The position numbers and the translations under genes are program-made. A model generated the notes under the pieces. The model was not told the DNA's origin, ran no database searches, and saw only the letters and a list, made by a program, of their open reading frames with translations. From contig NZ_CP159578.1 in assembly GCF_040536835.1 (NCBI RefSeq), positions 310,001 through 374,000 on the forward strand: a stretch of 64,000 nucleotides of DNA. Reading direction: 5' to 3'. Below are positions 50,623-61,427 of this stretch, one piece after another. Position 1 is the first letter of the stretch, and every line of letters starts with the position of its first letter. Source of the stretch: Salinicola endophyticus. Lineage in GTDB: Bacteria > Pseudomonadota > Gammaproteobacteria > Pseudomonadales > Halomonadaceae.

Positions 50623-50646
50623 TGTCGCTGTCGGGAGGGGGTGTGT

Positions 50647-50675
50647 TTGACACTCAAATGGGCCTCCCCTATAAT
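50647..50675 (+). promoter_or_regulatory. S10 operon promoter
   Basis: Perfect consensus TTGACA-N17-TATAAT, followed by a G+C-rich discriminator (GCGCG). The leader to the rpsJ ATG is only about 57 bases, with a small GACGGC-TCGC-GCCGTC hairpin. Confidence 0.93.
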
Positions 50676-50739
50676 GCGCGTCCTTTGAACGCGTGGGTCG
50701 ACGGCTCGCGCCGTCAGTATCCATTGGAGCAGAACGTCA

Positions 50740-51051
50740 ATGCAGAACCAAAAGATTCGCATCCGGCTGAAAGCGTTTGACCATCGCCTGATCGATCAGT
50801 CGGCCCAGGAGATCGTGGACACTGCCAAGCGCACTGGCGCTCAGGTGCGTGGTCCGATCCCGCTGCCGACCAATCGCGAGCGTTACACCATCCTGATCTC
50901 ACCGCACGTCAACAAGGACGCGCGCGACCAGTATGAGATTCGCACGCACAAGCGCGTTCTCGACATTGTCGAGCCGACGGAGAAGACCGTTGACGCGCTG
51001 ATGAAGCTCGACCTCGCCGCCGGCGTGGACGTGCAGATCAAACTCGACTAA
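50740..51051 (+). CDS. rpsJ: 30S ribosomal protein S10
   Basis: S10 (NusE) acts in the 30S head and, with NusB, in antitermination at boxA sites such as those before 16S and 23S in this window. The 103-residue product has [15 protein letters not shown] and the typical [21 protein letters not shown] loop. It is followed by an unusually long 135-base gap. Confidence 0.98.
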   Translation: MQNQKIRIRLKAFDHRLIDQSAQEIVDTAKRTGAQVRGPIPLPTNRERYTILISPHVNKDARDQYEIRTHKRVLDIVEPTEKTVDALMKLDLAAGVDVQIKLD

Positions 51052-51186
51052 CCAACACTAGACACTAGCGGGAGCTGAGTTCGCAGCGACCGCCGCGTCG
51101 TGAGACGCCACACAATGTGCTAGTGGAATGCTCTGGAAAGGGCAGCCATAGCGGGTGATAGCCCCGTACACTATAGGAGACTGAAC
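51052..51186 (+). promoter_or_regulatory. rplC leader with a 23S rRNA-like element
   Basis: The rpsJ-rplC gap contains a near copy of 23S domain I. Bases 51133-51168 match 28311-28346 of the 23S gene without gaps: CTGGAAAG, then four bases of which one is the same, then 24 identical bases from GCCATAGCGG to AGCCCCGTA. The stem below the TGGAAA loop is TGCTC/GGGCA here, different from 23S but still paired. CACTAGC (51063-51069) can pair with GCTAGTG (51119-51125), and GCGTC-GTGA-GACGC forms another hairpin. L4, encoded just downstream, binds this part of 23S and controls the S10 operon in E. coli, so an rRNA-mimic feedback element is likely. Confidence 0.75.
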
Positions 51187-51825
51187 ATGACTATCGGTTT
51201 GGTCGGTAAAAAGGCGGGCATGACCCGTGTTTTCACCGAAGATGGCGCATCCGTGCCCGTAACCGTGATCGAGGTTGAGCCCAACCGTATCGCTGCTGTC
51301 AAGACCATCGAGTCCGACGGCTATCGTGCGGTGCAGGTCACAACCGGCTCCCGCAAAGCCAAGCACCTCACCAAGGCGATTGCTGGTCAATACGCCAAGG
51401 CCGGGGTCGAGGCTGGCCGTTCCCTGATGGAGTTTCGTCTCGCCGAGAGCGACGAAGCACCGGAAGTGGGCGGTTCCTTCACCGTATCCCTCTTCGAAGC
51501 TGGTCAGAAAGTCGATGTGACCGGTACCTCCAAGGGCAAGGGCTTCCAGGGCGCTGTCAAGCGCTGGAATTTCCGTACCCAGGACAACAGCCACGGTAAC
51601 TCGCTGTCTCACCGTGCGCCGGGTTCCATCGGTCAGTGCCAGACCCCGGGTCGCGTCTTCAAAGGTAAGAAGATGGCCGGCCAGATGGGCAACGAGCGCG
51701 TCACCGTCCAGAGCCTGGAAGTGGTGCGTGTCGATGCCGAGCGCAATCTGCTGTTGATCAAAGGCGCCGTGCCTGGTGCTCCGGGCTGCGATGTCGTCGT
51801 GCGCAGCGCCGTGAAAGCTCGCTGA
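51187..51825 (+). CDS. rplC: 50S ribosomal protein L3
   Basis: L3 is an early-assembly protein reaching the peptidyl-transferase centre. The 212-residue product has [20 protein letters not shown] and the long extension with [10 protein letters not shown] and [15 protein letters not shown]. The Gln methylated by PrmB in E. coli has its equivalent in this loop. Confidence 0.98.
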   Translation: MTIGLVGKKAGMTRVFTEDGASVPVTVIEVEPNRIAAVKTIESDGYRAVQVTTGSRKAKHLTKAIAGQYAKAGVEAGRSLMEFRLAESDEAPEVGGSFTVSLFEAGQKVDVTGTSKGKGFQGAVKRWNFRTQDNSHGNSLSHRAPGSIGQCQTPGRVFKGKKMAGQMGNERVTVQSLEVVRVDAERNLLLIKGAVPGAPGCDVVVRSAVKAR

Positions 51826-51839
51826 GGGGACTGAGACCG

Positions 51840-52445
51840 ATGAATCTGAATCTCGCAGGTGCCGCTGGCACCGTCGAAGTGTCCGCAGAGACCTTTGGCA
51901 AAGAATTCAACGAAGCGTTGGTGCACCAGGTCGTCACCGCCTATCTGGCGGCGGGCCGTCAGGGCACCCGTGCCCAGAAGAACCGCTCCGACGTGCGTGG
52001 CGGCGGCAAGAAGCCGTGGCGCCAGAAGGGCACCGGCCGCGCTCGCGCCGGCACCATCCGCTCGCCGCTGTGGCGTAGCGGCGGTGTGACCTTCGCTGCC
52101 CGTCCGCAGGACTACACGCAGAAGGTCAACCGCAAGATGTACCGTGCGGCGATGCGTTCGATCCTGTCCGAGCTGGTGCGTCAGGAGCGTCTGGTGCTGG
52201 TCAACGAGTTCGCCGTCGACGCGCCGAAGACCAAGCAGCTGGCCAGCAAGCTCAAGGAGCTGGATCTGGAGAAAGCGCTGATCGTCACCGAAGAGCTCGA
52301 CGAGAAGCTCTACCTGGCCGCGCGCAACATCCCCAACGTCGATGTCGTCGATGCTGCGGCCGCCGATCCGGTCAGCCTGATCGCCTTCGACAAGGTGCTG
52401 ATGACCGTCTCCGCTCTGCGTAAATTCGAGGAGAAGCTGGGATGA
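51840..52445 (+). CDS. rplD: 50S ribosomal protein L4
   Basis: L4 lines the exit tunnel and, in E. coli, represses transcription and translation of the S10 operon. The 201-residue product includes the tunnel loop [23 protein letters not shown]. It lies downstream of the 23S-like element in the rplC leader. Its end overlaps the rplW start by four bases. Confidence 0.98.
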   Translation: MNLNLAGAAGTVEVSAETFGKEFNEALVHQVVTAYLAAGRQGTRAQKNRSDVRGGGKKPWRQKGTGRARAGTIRSPLWRSGGVTFAARPQDYTQKVNRKMYRAAMRSILSELVRQERLVLVNEFAVDAPKTKQLASKLKELDLEKALIVTEELDEKLYLAARNIPNVDVVDAAAADPVSLIAFDKVLMTVSALRKFEEKLG

Positions 52446-52738
52446 ACCAGGAACGCGTATACAAGGTTCTGCTCGGACCTCACATGACCGAGAAGGCCGC
52501 GCGCGCCGCCGAGAACAATCAGTACGTGTTCAAAGTGGCCCAGGACGCGACCAAGCCTGAGATCAAGAAGGCCGTCGAAGCGCTGTTCGGCAAGAAAGTC
52601 GCCGGTGTTTCCGTGCTCAACGTCAAGGGCAAGACCAAACGCACGCGCTTCGGCACGGGTCTGCGCAAGGGTTACCGCAAGGCGTACGTGACTCTGGCTG
52701 CGGGCGAAACGCTCGAAGACTTCTCTGGCGCCGAGTAA
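52442..52738 (+). CDS. rplW: 50S ribosomal protein L23
   Basis: L23 sits at the tunnel exit and docks trigger factor and SRP. The 98-residue product has [16 protein letters not shown] and [19 protein letters not shown]. It shares ATGA with rplD. Confidence 0.97.
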   Translation: MNQERVYKVLLGPHMTEKAARAAENNQYVFKVAQDATKPEIKKAVEALFGKKVAGVSVLNVKGKTKRTRFGTGLRKGYRKAYVTLAAGETLEDFSGAE

Positions 52739-52754
52739 GGCAGGAGTACGGATC

Positions 52755-53582
52755 ATGGCAGTAGTCAAGACAAAACCCACGTCCGCCGGTCGTCGTCACG
52801 TCGTCAAAGTCGTCAATGACGAGCTCTACAAGGGCCGTCCGTTCGCGGCGCTGACCGAGAAGCAGTCGAAGTCCGGTGGTCGTAACAACAATGGCCGCAT
52901 CACCACGCGTCACGTCGGTGGTGGCCATCGTCAGCATTATCGTCTGGTCGACTTCAAGCGCACCAAGGATGGCATCAACGCCGTCGTCGAGCGCATCGAG
53001 TACGACCCGAACCGTAGCGCCAACATCGCGCTGCTGAAGTACATGGACGGCGAGCGTCGTTACATCATCGCACCCAAGGGCCTGGTGGCCGGGGATGTGG
53101 TGGAGTCCGGCGTCAACGCTTCCATCAAGCGTGGCAACGCGCTGCCGCTGCGCAACATCCCGGTCGGTTCCACGGTGCACTGCATCGAGCTGAAGCCGGG
53201 CAAGGGTGCGCAGATTGCACGCAGCGCCGGCGCCAGCGCTCAGCTGGTCGCCCGTGAAGGCAACTACGCGACCCTGCGTCTGCGCTCCGGCGAGATGCGT
53301 CGTGTACTGTCCGAGTGCCGCGCCACGCTGGGTGAAGTCGGCAACTCTGAGCACAGCCTGCGTCAACTGGGCAAGGCCGGTGCGAAACGGTGGAGAGGGG
53401 TGCGCCCGACCGTTCGCGGTGTCGCGATGAACCCGGTGGATCACCCGCACGGTGGTGGTGAAGGCCGCACCAGCGGTGGTCGTCATCCGGTCAGCCCGTG
53501 GGGTATCCCCACCAAGGGCCACAAGACCCGCAAGAACAAGCGTACCGACAAGCTCATCGTTCGTCGCCGCAAGTCCAAGTAA
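52755..53582 (+). CDS. rplB: 50S ribosomal protein L2
   Basis: L2 is needed for subunit joining and peptidyl transfer. The 275-residue product ends with the conserved [20 protein letters not shown] block containing the essential His, then [19 protein letters not shown]. Confidence 0.98.
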   Translation: MAVVKTKPTSAGRRHVVKVVNDELYKGRPFAALTEKQSKSGGRNNNGRITTRHVGGGHRQHYRLVDFKRTKDGINAVVERIEYDPNRSANIALLKYMDGERRYIIAPKGLVAGDVVESGVNASIKRGNALPLRNIPVGSTVHCIELKPGKGAQIARSAGASAQLVAREGNYATLRLRSGEMRRVLSECRATLGEVGNSEHSLRQLGKAGAKRWRGVRPTVRGVAMNPVDHPHGGGEGRTSGGRHPVSPWGIPTKGHKTRKNKRTDKLIVRRRKSK

Positions 53583-53604
53583 CAGACATTAAGAGGTAAC
53601 GGCT

Positions 53605-53880
53605 GTGCCACGTTCACTGAAGAAAGGTCCCTTTATCGACCTTCATCTGTTGAAGAAGGTCGAAGTCGCCGCGGAAAAGAACGATCGCAAACCGATCAAG
53701 ACCTGGTCGCGTCGTTCGATGATCCTGCCGAACATGGTCGGGCTCACCATCGCGGTACATAACGGTCGCCAGCACGTCCCGGTGCATGTCTCCGAGGAAA
53801 TGGTCGGCCACAAGTTGGGCGAGTTCGCTGCTACCCGCACCTATCGCGGTCATGCGGCGGACAAGAAAGCCAAACGCTGA
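53605..53880 (+). CDS. rpsS: 30S ribosomal protein S19
   Basis: S19 binds the 16S 3' domain in the head. The 91-residue product starts at GTG 53605 and has [11 protein letters not shown] and [18 protein letters not shown]. Confidence 0.97.
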   Translation: MPRSLKKGPFIDLHLLKKVEVAAEKNDRKPIKTWSRRSMILPNMVGLTIAVHNGRQHVPVHVSEEMVGHKLGEFAATRTYRGHAADKKAKR

Positions 53881-53897
53881 GCCAAGAGGATTAAGAG

Positions 53898-54230
53898 ATG
53901 GAAGTCGCTGCTAAGTTGCGTGGCGCTAGCTTGTCCGCCCAGAAGGCCCGTTTGGTGGCTGACCAGGTGCGCGGTAAGCCGGTCGCCGAAGCGCTCGACG
54001 TGCTGACCTTCTCCCCCAAGAAGGCTGCCAAGCTGGTCAAGAAGGTGCTGCAGTCCGCGATTGCCAATGCGGAAGAAAACAACGGCATGGACATCGACGA
54101 GCTGCGTGTCTCGACCATCTGTGTCGATGAGGGCATGACGCTCAAGCGCATTCAGCCGCGCGCAAAAGGCCGGGCGGATCGCATTCTGAAGCGCACCTGC
54201 CACATCACCGTCAAGGTAGCCGAGAAGTAG
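53898..54230 (+). CDS. rplV: 50S ribosomal protein L22
   Basis: L22 lines the exit tunnel beside L4. The 110-residue product has [14 protein letters not shown] and the long beta-hairpin region ending [19 protein letters not shown]. Confidence 0.97.
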   Translation: MEVAAKLRGASLSAQKARLVADQVRGKPVAEALDVLTFSPKKAAKLVKKVLQSAIANAEENNGMDIDELRVSTICVDEGMTLKRIQPRAKGRADRILKRTCHITVKVAEK

Positions 54231-54241
54231 GAGTCGACCAG

Positions 54242-54943
54242 ATGGGTCAGAAAGTCAATCCAGTCGGGATTCGTCTCGGCATCGTGAAAGATCACTCGTC
54301 GGTCTGGTACGCAGAGCGCGGTGCCTATGCCGACAAGCTGAACAACGATCTGGAAGTGCGTCGCTTCCTCGAAGAGCGTCTGAAGAACGCCTCCGTGAGC
54401 CGCATTACCATCGAACGTCCGGCCAACAACGCCCGTATCACCATTCACACTGCCCGTCCGGGCATCGTGATCGGTAAGAAGGGTGAGGACGTCGATCGTC
54501 TGCGCCAGGATGTCACCCGCATGATGGGTGTGCCGGTGCACGTCAACATCGAAGAAGTCCGCAAGCCGGAACTCGACGCCGCCCTGGTCGCGCAGAACAT
54601 CGCCGGTCAGCTCGAACGTCGCGTGATGTTCCGCCGCGCCATGAAACGCTCCGTCCAGAACGCCATGCGTCTGGGTGCCGGCGGTATCAAGGTGCAGCTC
54701 TCCGGTCGTCTCGGTGGTGCCGAGATCGCGCGTACCGAATGGTACCGCGAAGGTCGCGTGCCGCTTCACACCCTGCGTGCCGACATCGATTACGCCACCT
54801 ATGAAGCGCACACCACCTACGGCGTCATCGGCGTCAAGGTGTGGGTCTTCAAGGGCGAGATCCTCGGGGGCATCGAAGAGGTGCGTGCCAAGCAGAAGCA
54901 ACAGGCTCAGGCACCTGCACCGAAGAAGAAAGGTTCCAGGTAA
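54242..54943 (+). CDS. rpsC: 30S ribosomal protein S3
   Basis: S3 lies at the mRNA entry site. The 233-residue product has [14 protein letters not shown], the KH motif ([16 protein letters not shown]) and [22 protein letters not shown]. Confidence 0.98.
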   Translation: MGQKVNPVGIRLGIVKDHSSVWYAERGAYADKLNNDLEVRRFLEERLKNASVSRITIERPANNARITIHTARPGIVIGKKGEDVDRLRQDVTRMMGVPVHVNIEEVRKPELDAALVAQNIAGQLERRVMFRRAMKRSVQNAMRLGAGGIKVQLSGRLGGAEIARTEWYREGRVPLHTLRADIDYATYEAHTTYGVIGVKVWVFKGEILGGIEEVRAKQKQQAQAPAPKKKGSR

Positions 54944-54957
54944 GGGGAGACTGATCG

Positions 54958-55371
54958 ATGTTGCAACCCAAGCGTACAAAGTTCCGCAAGGTGCAGAAAG
55001 GTCGTAACCGTGGCCTGGCGCATCGCGGCAGCAAGGTGAGCTTCGGAGACTTCGGTCTCAAGGCCACCGATCGCGGTCGTATCACCGCACGTCAGATCGA
55101 AGCTGGTCGTCGTGCTATCACCCGTCACGTCAAGCGTGGTGGCAAGATCTGGATCCGCGTATTCCCGGACAAGCCGATTACCAACAAGCCTCTCGAGGTT
55201 CGTATGGGTAAAGGTAAGGGTTCCGTCGAGTACTGGGTGGCCCAGATTCAGCCGGGCAAGGTGCTCTACGAAATCGAAGGCGTCTCCGAGGAGCTGGCGC
55301 GTGAAGCGTTCTCCCTGGCGGCCCAGAAGATGCCCATCTCCACCACCTTTGTGAAACGGACGGTGATGTGA
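54958..55371 (+). CDS. rplP: 50S ribosomal protein L16
   Basis: L16 contacts tRNA in the A site. The 137-residue product has [19 protein letters not shown] and [20 protein letters not shown]. Its TGA overlaps the ATG of rpmC by one base. Confidence 0.98.
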   Translation: MLQPKRTKFRKVQKGRNRGLAHRGSKVSFGDFGLKATDRGRITARQIEAGRRAITRHVKRGGKIWIRVFPDKPITNKPLEVRMGKGKGSVEYWVAQIQPGKVLYEIEGVSEELAREAFSLAAQKMPISTTFVKRTVM

Positions 55372-55565
55372 TGAAAGCCAACGAAATGCGTGAAAAATCA
55401 GTCGATGCGCTGCAGGAGCAGCTCTTCGAACTGCTCAAGGAGCAGTTCAACCTGCGCATGCAGAAGGCCACCGGCCAGCTGAGCCAGACGCACCTGCTCA
55501 AGCAGGTTCGTCGCGACATCGCTCGCGTCAAGACTGTGCTCAACCAGAAGGCAGGTGACCAATAA
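55371..55565 (+). CDS. rpmC: 50S ribosomal protein L29
   Basis: A helical-hairpin protein near the tunnel exit. It has 64 residues from ATG 55371 ([12 protein letters not shown]). A GTG at 55368 would add one residue. Its TAA overlaps the rpsQ ATG. Confidence 0.95.
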   Translation: MKANEMREKSVDALQEQLFELLKEQFNLRMQKATGQLSQTHLLKQVRRDIARVKTVLNQKAGDQ

Positions 55566-55825
55566 TGGCTGAAGCGAATAAAGCCCGTACGCTCACCGGT
55601 AAGGTCGTGAGCGACAAGATGGAAAAATCGATTGTCGTATTGATCGAGCGCCGCGAGCGTCATCCGATCTACGGCAAGTACATGAAGCGCTCCACCAAGC
55701 TGCACGCCCATGACGAGGCGAATCAGGCACGGACTGGCGATACGGTTTCCATTCAGGAATGCCGTCCGCTGTCCAAGAAGAAAGCCTGGACGTTGGTCGA
55801 GGTGGTCGAGCAGGCCAAGGGCTGA
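55565..55825 (+). CDS. rpsQ: 30S ribosomal protein S17
   Basis: A primary 16S-binding protein of 86 residues with [17 protein letters not shown] and [25 protein letters not shown]. Confidence 0.97.
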   Translation: MAEANKARTLTGKVVSDKMEKSIVVLIERRERHPIYGKYMKRSTKLHAHDEANQARTGDTVSIQECRPLSKKKAWTLVEVVEQAKG

Positions 55826-55878
55826 GCCCGACAGCGCCTTCTGAACCAGTGCAGTCAGATTAGGTTTGGAGAAAACCA

Positions 55879-56250
55879 ATGATTCAGACTCAGACAATGC
55901 TGGATGTCGCCGACAACAGCGGCGCGCGCCGGGTGCAGTGCATCAAGGTGCTTGGCGGTTCACACCGCCGTTACGCTCGCGTGGGTGATGTCATCAAAGT
56001 GACGGTCAAGGAAGCGATTCCGCGGGGCAAGGTCAAGAAAGGCCAGGTCCTCAAGGCCGTCGTGGTGCGTACGCGCAGCGGTGTTCGTCGTAACGACGGC
56101 TCGCTGATTCGCTTCGATGGAAATGCGGCGGTTCTGTTGAACAACACCAACGAACAGCCGATCGGTACCCGTATCTTCGGGCCGGTTACTCGTGAACTTC
56201 GTAACGAGAAGTTCATGAAGATCATTTCCTTGGCGCCCGAAGTGCTGTAA
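55879..56250 (+). CDS. rplN: 50S ribosomal protein L14
   Basis: L14 lies at the subunit interface. The 123-residue product has [20 protein letters not shown]. It is the first gene of the classic spc operon; the 53-base gap before it shows no evident promoter. Confidence 0.98.
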   Translation: MIQTQTMLDVADNSGARRVQCIKVLGGSHRRYARVGDVIKVTVKEAIPRGKVKKGQVLKAVVVRTRSGVRRNDGSLIRFDGNAAVLLNNTNEQPIGTRIFGPVTRELRNEKFMKIISLAPEVL

Positions 56251-56264
56251 GGAGCGAGGCGGAT

Positions 56265-56582
56265 ATGCACAAGATCAAACGTGACGACGAAGTCATCGTC
56301 ATCGCCGGCAAGGACAAGGGCAAGCGTGGCACGATCAAGCGCGTCCTCGAGAACGACCGTTATGTCGTCTCGGGCGTCAACATGATCAAGCGCCACACCA
56401 AGCCCAATCCGATGGCTGGCAACCCGGGGGGTATCGTCGAGCGTGAGGCTCCGATCCATGCGTCCAACGTGGCCATCTTCAACGCGGAGACCGGCAAGGC
56501 GGATCGCGTCGGCTTCCAAGTGCAGGAAGACGGTACCAAGGTACGTATCTACAAGTCGACGCAGAAGCAGATCGACGCCTAA
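56265..56582 (+). CDS. rplX: 50S ribosomal protein L24
   Basis: L24 starts 50S assembly by binding domain I of 23S rRNA. The 105-residue product has the KOW motif [20 protein letters not shown] and [19 protein letters not shown]. Confidence 0.97.
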   Translation: MHKIKRDDEVIVIAGKDKGKRGTIKRVLENDRYVVSGVNMIKRHTKPNPMAGNPGGIVEREAPIHASNVAIFNAETGKADRVGFQVQEDGTKVRIYKSTQKQIDA

Positions 56583-56600
56583 CGCGAGTCGGGTAGCAAA

Positions 56601-57140
56601 ATGGCGAACTTGAAAGAACGTTATCAAAGCGAGGTCATGGCTAAACTGCAGGAGCAGTTCAGCTATGCCAACGTGATGCAGGTGCCCCGGATCACCAAAG
56701 TGACCCTGAACATGGGCATCGGCGAAGCGACCAGCGATAAAAAGCTGATCGAAAACGCCATCGGCGACCTGGAGAAGCTCTCCGGTCAGAAGCCGATGGT
56801 GACCAAAGCGCGCAAGTCCATCGCTGGCTTCAAGGTCCGCGAAGGCTGGCCGATCGGCGTCAAGGTGACCCTGCGCCGCGAGCGGATGTGGGACTTCCTG
56901 GATCGCCTGGTCAACATCGCGATCCCCCGCGTGCGTGACTTCCGTGGTCTCAACCCGAAGTCCTTCGACGGCCGCGGCAACTACTCGATGGGCGTCCGTG
57001 AGCAGATCATCTTCCCGGAGATCGAATATGATAAGATCGACCGGATCCGTGGTCTGGACGTAACCATCACGACCAGCGCCAACACCGACGAAGAAGGTCG
57101 TGCGCTGCTCAGCGCGCTGAACTTCCCGTTCAAGCAATAA
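56601..57140 (+). CDS. rplE: 50S ribosomal protein L5
   Basis: L5 binds 5S rRNA in the central protuberance. The 179-residue product has [14 protein letters not shown] and [21 protein letters not shown]. In E. coli the mRNA around rplE is the target of repression by S8. Confidence 0.98.
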   Translation: MANLKERYQSEVMAKLQEQFSYANVMQVPRITKVTLNMGIGEATSDKKLIENAIGDLEKLSGQKPMVTKARKSIAGFKVREGWPIGVKVTLRRERMWDFLDRLVNIAIPRVRDFRGLNPKSFDGRGNYSMGVREQIIFPEIEYDKIDRIRGLDVTITTSANTDEEGRALLSALNFPFKQ

Positions 57141-57150
57141 GGGTGGATTC

Positions 57151-57456
57151 ATGGCAAAGAAAAGCATGATTGAGCGTGAGCTCAAGCGCGCGAAGCTGGT
57201 CGACAAATACGCCGCCAAGCGTGCCGCGCTCAAGAGCGTGATCTACGACGTCAACGCTTCTGACGAAGAGCGCTTCGACGCTCAGCTGAAGCTGCAGCAG
57301 CTGCCGCGCGACTCCAGCAAGGTTCGTGCCCGCAACCGCTGCCGCATTACCGGTCGTCCGCACGGTTACTACAACAAGTTCGGTCTGGCCCGTAACAAGC
57401 TGCGCGAAGCGGCCATGCGTGGCGATGTCCCTGGGCTGAAGAAGTCCAGTTGGTAA
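57151..57456 (+). CDS. rpsN: 30S ribosomal protein S14
   Basis: The 101-residue, zinc-free long form of S14 found in most proteobacteria. It ends with [31 protein letters not shown] and lacks the paired Cys motifs of the short zinc form. Confidence 0.97.
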   Translation: MAKKSMIERELKRAKLVDKYAAKRAALKSVIYDVNASDEERFDAQLKLQQLPRDSSKVRARNRCRITGRPHGYYNKFGLARNKLREAAMRGDVPGLKKSSW

Positions 57457-57488
57457 GCCACGTCGAGGAATTCAGGAGCGCAATGTAA

Positions 57489-57881
57489 ATGAGCATGCAA
57501 GATACTCTGGCGGATATGTGTACCCGTATCCGCAATGCGCAGATGGCCACCAAGGAGACGGTCACCATGCCGTCTTCCAAGCTCAAGACGGAAGTGGCCC
57601 GCGTACTCAAGCAGGAAGGCTACATTACCGACTTCGCGGTCTCCGAAGGCGCCAAGCCCGAGCTGACCGTGACCCTCAAGTACTTCGAGGGCAAGCCGGT
57701 CATCGAGCACCTCCAGCGTGTATCCAAGCCGTCGCTGCGGATCTACAAGGGCAAGAGTGCCATGCCCAAGGTCGCAGATGGTCTGGGTATCGCGATCGTC
57801 ACCACCTCTCAGGGTGTCATGACCGATCGCGCCGCACGCCAGGCGGGTGTCGGTGGTGAAGTCATCTGCACCGTATTCTAG
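57489..57881 (+). CDS. rpsH: 30S ribosomal protein S8
   Basis: S8 binds the 16S central domain and regulates the spc operon in E. coli. The 130-residue product starts [18 protein letters not shown] and has [29 protein letters not shown]. Confidence 0.97.
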   Translation: MSMQDTLADMCTRIRNAQMATKETVTMPSSKLKTEVARVLKQEGYITDFAVSEGAKPELTVTLKYFEGKPVIEHLQRVSKPSLRIYKGKSAMPKVADGLGIAIVTTSQGVMTDRAARQAGVGGEVICTVF

Positions 57882-57890
57882 GAGTGAGAA

Positions 57891-58421
57891 ATGTCTCGCG
57901 TAGCCAAGTATCCGGTTAAACTGCCCAGCGGCGTCGAGGTCAAGTTCGACGGCGACCAGCTGTCCGTCAAGGGCGGCCAGGGCACGCTAGAACTGACTGT
58001 CCATCCCGACGTGAAAATCGCTCAGGAAGACGGTCAACTGACCTTTGCTCCCAGTGAGCAGGCCAAGAGCTGGGCCATGGTCGGCACGACTCGTGCCCTG
58101 GTCCAGAACATGGTCACCGGCGCCTCCGAGGGTTTCACTCGGTCGCTGGAAATCAATGGCGTCGGCTATCGTGCCCAGGCAAGTGGCAAGACGCTGAATC
58201 TGACACTCGGTTTCTCCCACCCGATCGACTACACGCTGCCTGAAGGTGTCACGGCCGAAACGCCGAAGAACACCGTCATCGTGCTGAAAAGCGCGGACAA
58301 GCAGAAGCTCGGCCAGGTGGCTGCGGAAATTCGCGCCTTCCGTCCGCCGGAGCCCTACAAGGGCAAAGGTGTTCGGTACAGCGACGAACAGGTCCGCCGC
58401 AAAGAAGCCAAGAAGAAGTAA
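57891..58421 (+). CDS. rplF: 50S ribosomal protein L6
   Basis: L6 lies near the factor-binding site. The 176-residue product has [17 protein letters not shown] and the C-terminal [18 protein letters not shown] signature. Confidence 0.98.
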   Translation: MSRVAKYPVKLPSGVEVKFDGDQLSVKGGQGTLELTVHPDVKIAQEDGQLTFAPSEQAKSWAMVGTTRALVQNMVTGASEGFTRSLEINGVGYRAQASGKTLNLTLGFSHPIDYTLPEGVTAETPKNTVIVLKSADKQKLGQVAAEIRAFRPPEPYKGKGVRYSDEQVRRKEAKKK

Positions 58422-58430
58422 GGCAGGGTT

Positions 58431-58781
58431 ATGAACGCGAAGAAAGAATCTCGTCTCCGTCGTGCCCGCCGCGCGCGCGCCAAGATCCGCGATCTGGGTG
58501 TGAACCGTCTGTGCGTCAACCGCACCCCGCGTCACATCTATGCGCAGATTATCTCGCCGGACGGCGGCAAAGTGCTGGCCAGCGCGTCCACGCTCGACAA
58601 GAGCCTGCGCGAAGGTACGACCGGTAACGCCGATGCGGCTGCCAAAGTGGGTGCTCTCATCGCTGAGCGCGCCAAGGATGCCGGCATCTCTCAGGTTGCC
58701 TTCGACCGCGCTGGTTTCAAATACCACGGGCGTGTCAAGGCGTTGGCGGATGCCGCACGCGAAGGCGGTCTGCAATTCTAA
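58431..58781 (+). CDS. rplR: 50S ribosomal protein L18
   Basis: L18 binds 5S rRNA. The 116-residue product ends with [26 protein letters not shown]. Confidence 0.97.
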   Translation: MNAKKESRLRRARRARAKIRDLGVNRLCVNRTPRHIYAQIISPDGGKVLASASTLDKSLREGTTGNADAAAKVGALIAERAKDAGISQVAFDRAGFKYHGRVKALADAAREGGLQF

Positions 58782-58792
58782 AGGGTTTTACG

Positions 58793-59293
58793 ATGGCGAA
58801 TAACGAACAGAAGGGCGGTGATCTGCAAGAGAAGTTGGTGCAGGTCAACCGCGTCGCCAAGGTGGTCAAAGGTGGTCGTATCTTCGGCTTCACCGCGCTG
58901 ACCGTCGTTGGCGATGGCAACGGCCGGGTCGGTTTCGGTCGTGGCAAGGCGCGTGAAGTGCCGGTCGCGATCCAGAAAGCCATGGACCAGGCGCGTCGCA
59001 ACATGGTCAAGGTCAGCCTCAGCGGCAGCACGCTGCAGTACCCGGTTCGCGCCCGTCACGGTGCGTCCAAGGTCTTCATGCAGCCGGCTTCCGAAGGTAC
59101 CGGCATCATCGCCGGCGGCGCCATGCGCTCCGTCCTCGAGCTGGCCGGTGTCCATGACGTTCTGGCCAAGTGCTACGGCTCCACCAACCCGGTGAACGTC
59201 GTGCGTGCCACCATCAAGGGGCTCGCATCCATGCAGTCTCCGGAAGACATCGCCGCCAAGCGTGGCCTGTCTGTCGAAGAACTGGCGGGGTAA
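58793..59293 (+). CDS. rpsE: 30S ribosomal protein S5
   Basis: S5 works with S4 at the mRNA entry and in fidelity. The 166-residue product has [25 protein letters not shown] and the second domain [23 protein letters not shown]. Confidence 0.98.
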   Translation: MANNEQKGGDLQEKLVQVNRVAKVVKGGRIFGFTALTVVGDGNGRVGFGRGKAREVPVAIQKAMDQARRNMVKVSLSGSTLQYPVRARHGASKVFMQPASEGTGIIAGGAMRSVLELAGVHDVLAKCYGSTNPVNVVRATIKGLASMQSPEDIAAKRGLSVEELAG

Positions 59294-59299
59294 GCGACC

Positions 59300-59482
59300 A
59301 TGGCAGAGACGATCAAAATCACTCAGACCCGCAGCACTATCGGTGTCCTGAAGAAGCACAAAGCGACCATGACGGGCCTCGGCCTGCGTCGCATCGGGCA
59401 CTCGGTCGAGCTGGAAGACACCCCCGCCGTTCGCGGCATGATCAACAAGGTTCGTTACCTTGTTCGAATCGAGGGAGAGTAA
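59300..59482 (+). CDS. rpmD: 50S ribosomal protein L30
   Basis: A 60-residue protein with [19 protein letters not shown] and [21 protein letters not shown]. Confidence 0.97.
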   Translation: MAETIKITQTRSTIGVLKKHKATMTGLGLRRIGHSVELEDTPAVRGMINKVRYLVRIEGE

Positions 59483-59485
59483 TCC

Positions 59486-59920
59486 ATGAAACTCAACAGC
59501 TTAAGCCCGGCTCCGGGTTCCAAGCACGCTGAGAAGCGCGTCGGGCGCGGCATCGGCTCCGGTCTGGGCAAGACCGGTGGCCGTGGCCACAAAGGTCTGA
59601 AGTCGCGTTCCGGCGGCTCGGTCAAGCCCGGTTTCGAAGGCGGCCAGATGCCGCTGCAGCGCCGTCTGCCGAAGTTCGGCTTCACCTCGGCCAAGTCGCT
59701 GGTGTCCGAAGAAGTTCGCCTCGGCGAACTGGCCAAGGTCGAAGGCGATGTCGCCGATCTCGCCAGCCTGAAGAAGGCCAACGTGCTCAAGAACGCAACC
59801 GAGCACGCCAAGGTCATCCTCTCCGGCGAGCTGACCAAGGCGATTACCGTGCGTGGCCTCAAGGTCACCAAAGGTGCACGCGCTGCGATCGAAGCGGCCG
59901 GTGGCAAGGTAGAGGACTAA
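59486..59920 (+). CDS. rplO: 50S ribosomal protein L15
   Basis: A 144-residue protein with the Gly/Arg/Lys-rich N-terminal extension ([18 protein letters not shown]). Its stop codon is directly followed by the secY ATG. Confidence 0.97.
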   Translation: MKLNSLSPAPGSKHAEKRVGRGIGSGLGKTGGRGHKGLKSRSGGSVKPGFEGGQMPLQRRLPKFGFTSAKSLVSEEVRLGELAKVEGDVADLASLKKANVLKNATEHAKVILSGELTKAITVRGLKVTKGARAAIEAAGGKVED

Positions 59921-61255
59921 ATGGCTAAGTCAGGAAACGTGCCGGCGAACATGGGTAGTGGCCTCAGCGAGCTGTGGGCGCGCCTGCGTTTCGTCTTCAT
60001 CGCGATCGTGGTGTACCGCATCGGTGCCCACATTCCCGTACCCGGCATCGATCCTGACCAGCTGGCTGCCCTGTTTCGGGAGAACCAGGGCACCATCCTC
60101 GGCATGTTCAACATGTTCTCGGGTGGTGCGCTGCAGCGCATGAGTATCTTCGCGCTGGGGATCATGCCGTACATCTCCGCGTCGATCATCATGCAGCTTC
60201 TGACCGCGGTATCGCCTCAGCTCGAAGCGCTGAAGAAGGAAGGCGAGGCCGGGCGCCGGAAGATCAACCAGTACACCCGCTACGGCACGGTGCTACTGGC
60301 GTTGATCCAGGCGAGCGGCATGTCAGTTGGTCTGGTCAGTCAGGGCGTCGCCTACACCGGCGGCATCAGTTTCTACTTCACCGCCGTCGTCACCTTCGTG
60401 GCTGGGGCCGTGTTCCTGATGTGGCTGGGCGAGCAGATCACCGAAAAGGGGATCGGCAACGGTATCTCGCTGATCATCTTCGCCGGTATCGTGGCTGGGC
60501 TGCCCAGTGCGATCGGTCAGTCGTTCGAGCTGGCGCGCAACGATGGCGCCTGGAACGTACTGCCGCTGCTCGCGCTGTCGCTGCTGGCCATTGCGACCGT
60601 GGCGTTCGTGGTGTTCATCGAACGCGGCCAGCGCCGCATCACGGTGAACTATCCGCGGCGTCAGGTCGGCAACAAGATGTATGCCGGTCAGAGCAGCTAT
60701 CTGCCGCTGAAGGTCAATATGGCGGGTGTGATTCCGCCGATCTTCGCGTCCAGTATCCTGCTGTTCCCGGGCTCCATCGGTCAGTGGCTGGGTCAGAGCG
60801 ACGGCTTCGAGTGGTTGCAGGTGGCATCGCAGCAGCTCTCCCCGGGTGCGCCTCTGTACATCATCCTGTTTGCGGCGGCAGTGCTGTTCTTCTGCTTCTT
60901 CTATACGGCGTTGGTGTTCAACCCCAAGGATGTCGCCGACAACCTCAAGAAGTCGGGCGCCTTCCTGCCGGGGATCCGTCCGGGTGAGCAGACCGCGCGC
61001 TACGTCGACAAGGTGATGACACGGCTGACCCTGTTCGGGGCGCTCTACATCACCCTGGTGTCGCTGATGCCGCAGTTCCTGGTGGTGGCCTGGCAGGTGC
61101 CGTTCTACTTCGGCGGCACGTCGTTGCTGATCGTGGTCGTGGTGATCATGGACTTCATGGCCCAGGTTCAATCGCACCTGATGTCGCACCAGTACGAGTC
61201 GGTGATGAAGAAATCGAACCTGAAGGGCTACGGTAGCGGCGGCGTGATGCGCTGA
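59921..61255 (+). CDS. secY: Preprotein translocase subunit SecY
   Basis: The channel subunit of the Sec translocon, 444 residues with ten membrane helices. [12 protein letters not shown], the plug region, the [32 protein letters not shown] loop and the cytoplasmic [21 protein letters not shown] loop are typical. It directly abuts rplO without a gap. Confidence 0.98.
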   Translation: MAKSGNVPANMGSGLSELWARLRFVFIAIVVYRIGAHIPVPGIDPDQLAALFRENQGTILGMFNMFSGGALQRMSIFALGIMPYISASIIMQLLTAVSPQLEALKKEGEAGRRKINQYTRYGTVLLALIQASGMSVGLVSQGVAYTGGISFYFTAVVTFVAGAVFLMWLGEQITEKGIGNGISLIIFAGIVAGLPSAIGQSFELARNDGAWNVLPLLALSLLAIATVAFVVFIERGQRRITVNYPRRQVGNKMYAGQSSYLPLKVNMAGVIPPIFASSILLFPGSIGQWLGQSDGFEWLQVASQQLSPGAPLYIILFAAAVLFFCFFYTALVFNPKDVADNLKKSGAFLPGIRPGEQTARYVDKVMTRLTLFGALYITLVSLMPQFLVVAWQVPFYFGGTSLLIVVVVIMDFMAQVQSHLMSHQYESVMKKSNLKGYGSGGVMR

Positions 61256-61285
61256 GCCTCCGCGAGAGAGCATTTGGAGAGAACG

Positions 61286-61399
61286 ATGAAAGTTCGAGCT
61301 TCTGTAAAGAAAATGTGCCGTAACTGCAAGATCATTCGGCGCAACGGCGCGGTCCGTGTCATCTGCACGGAACCGCGTCACAAGCAGCGCCAGGGTTGA
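61286..61399 (+). CDS. rpmJ: 50S ribosomal protein L36
   Basis: A 37-residue protein starting [21 protein letters not shown]. The three Cys (11, 14, 27) and a His (32) form the zinc site, so this is the zinc-containing type. GGAGAG lies just upstream of the ATG. Confidence 0.95.
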   Translation: MKVRASVKKMCRNCKIIRRNGAVRVICTEPRHKQRQG

Positions 61400-61427
61400 T
61401 TCCCTAGCTGCACGAAAGCGGGCCATG

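Noticed and set aside
51133-51168. The 23S-like stretch as an assembly error or recent rRNA insertion
   Set aside because: The stem bases differ from 23S in a way that can keep pairing, the flanks are not from this 23S, and the neighbouring genes are intact. It cannot be fully excluded without reads and relatives.
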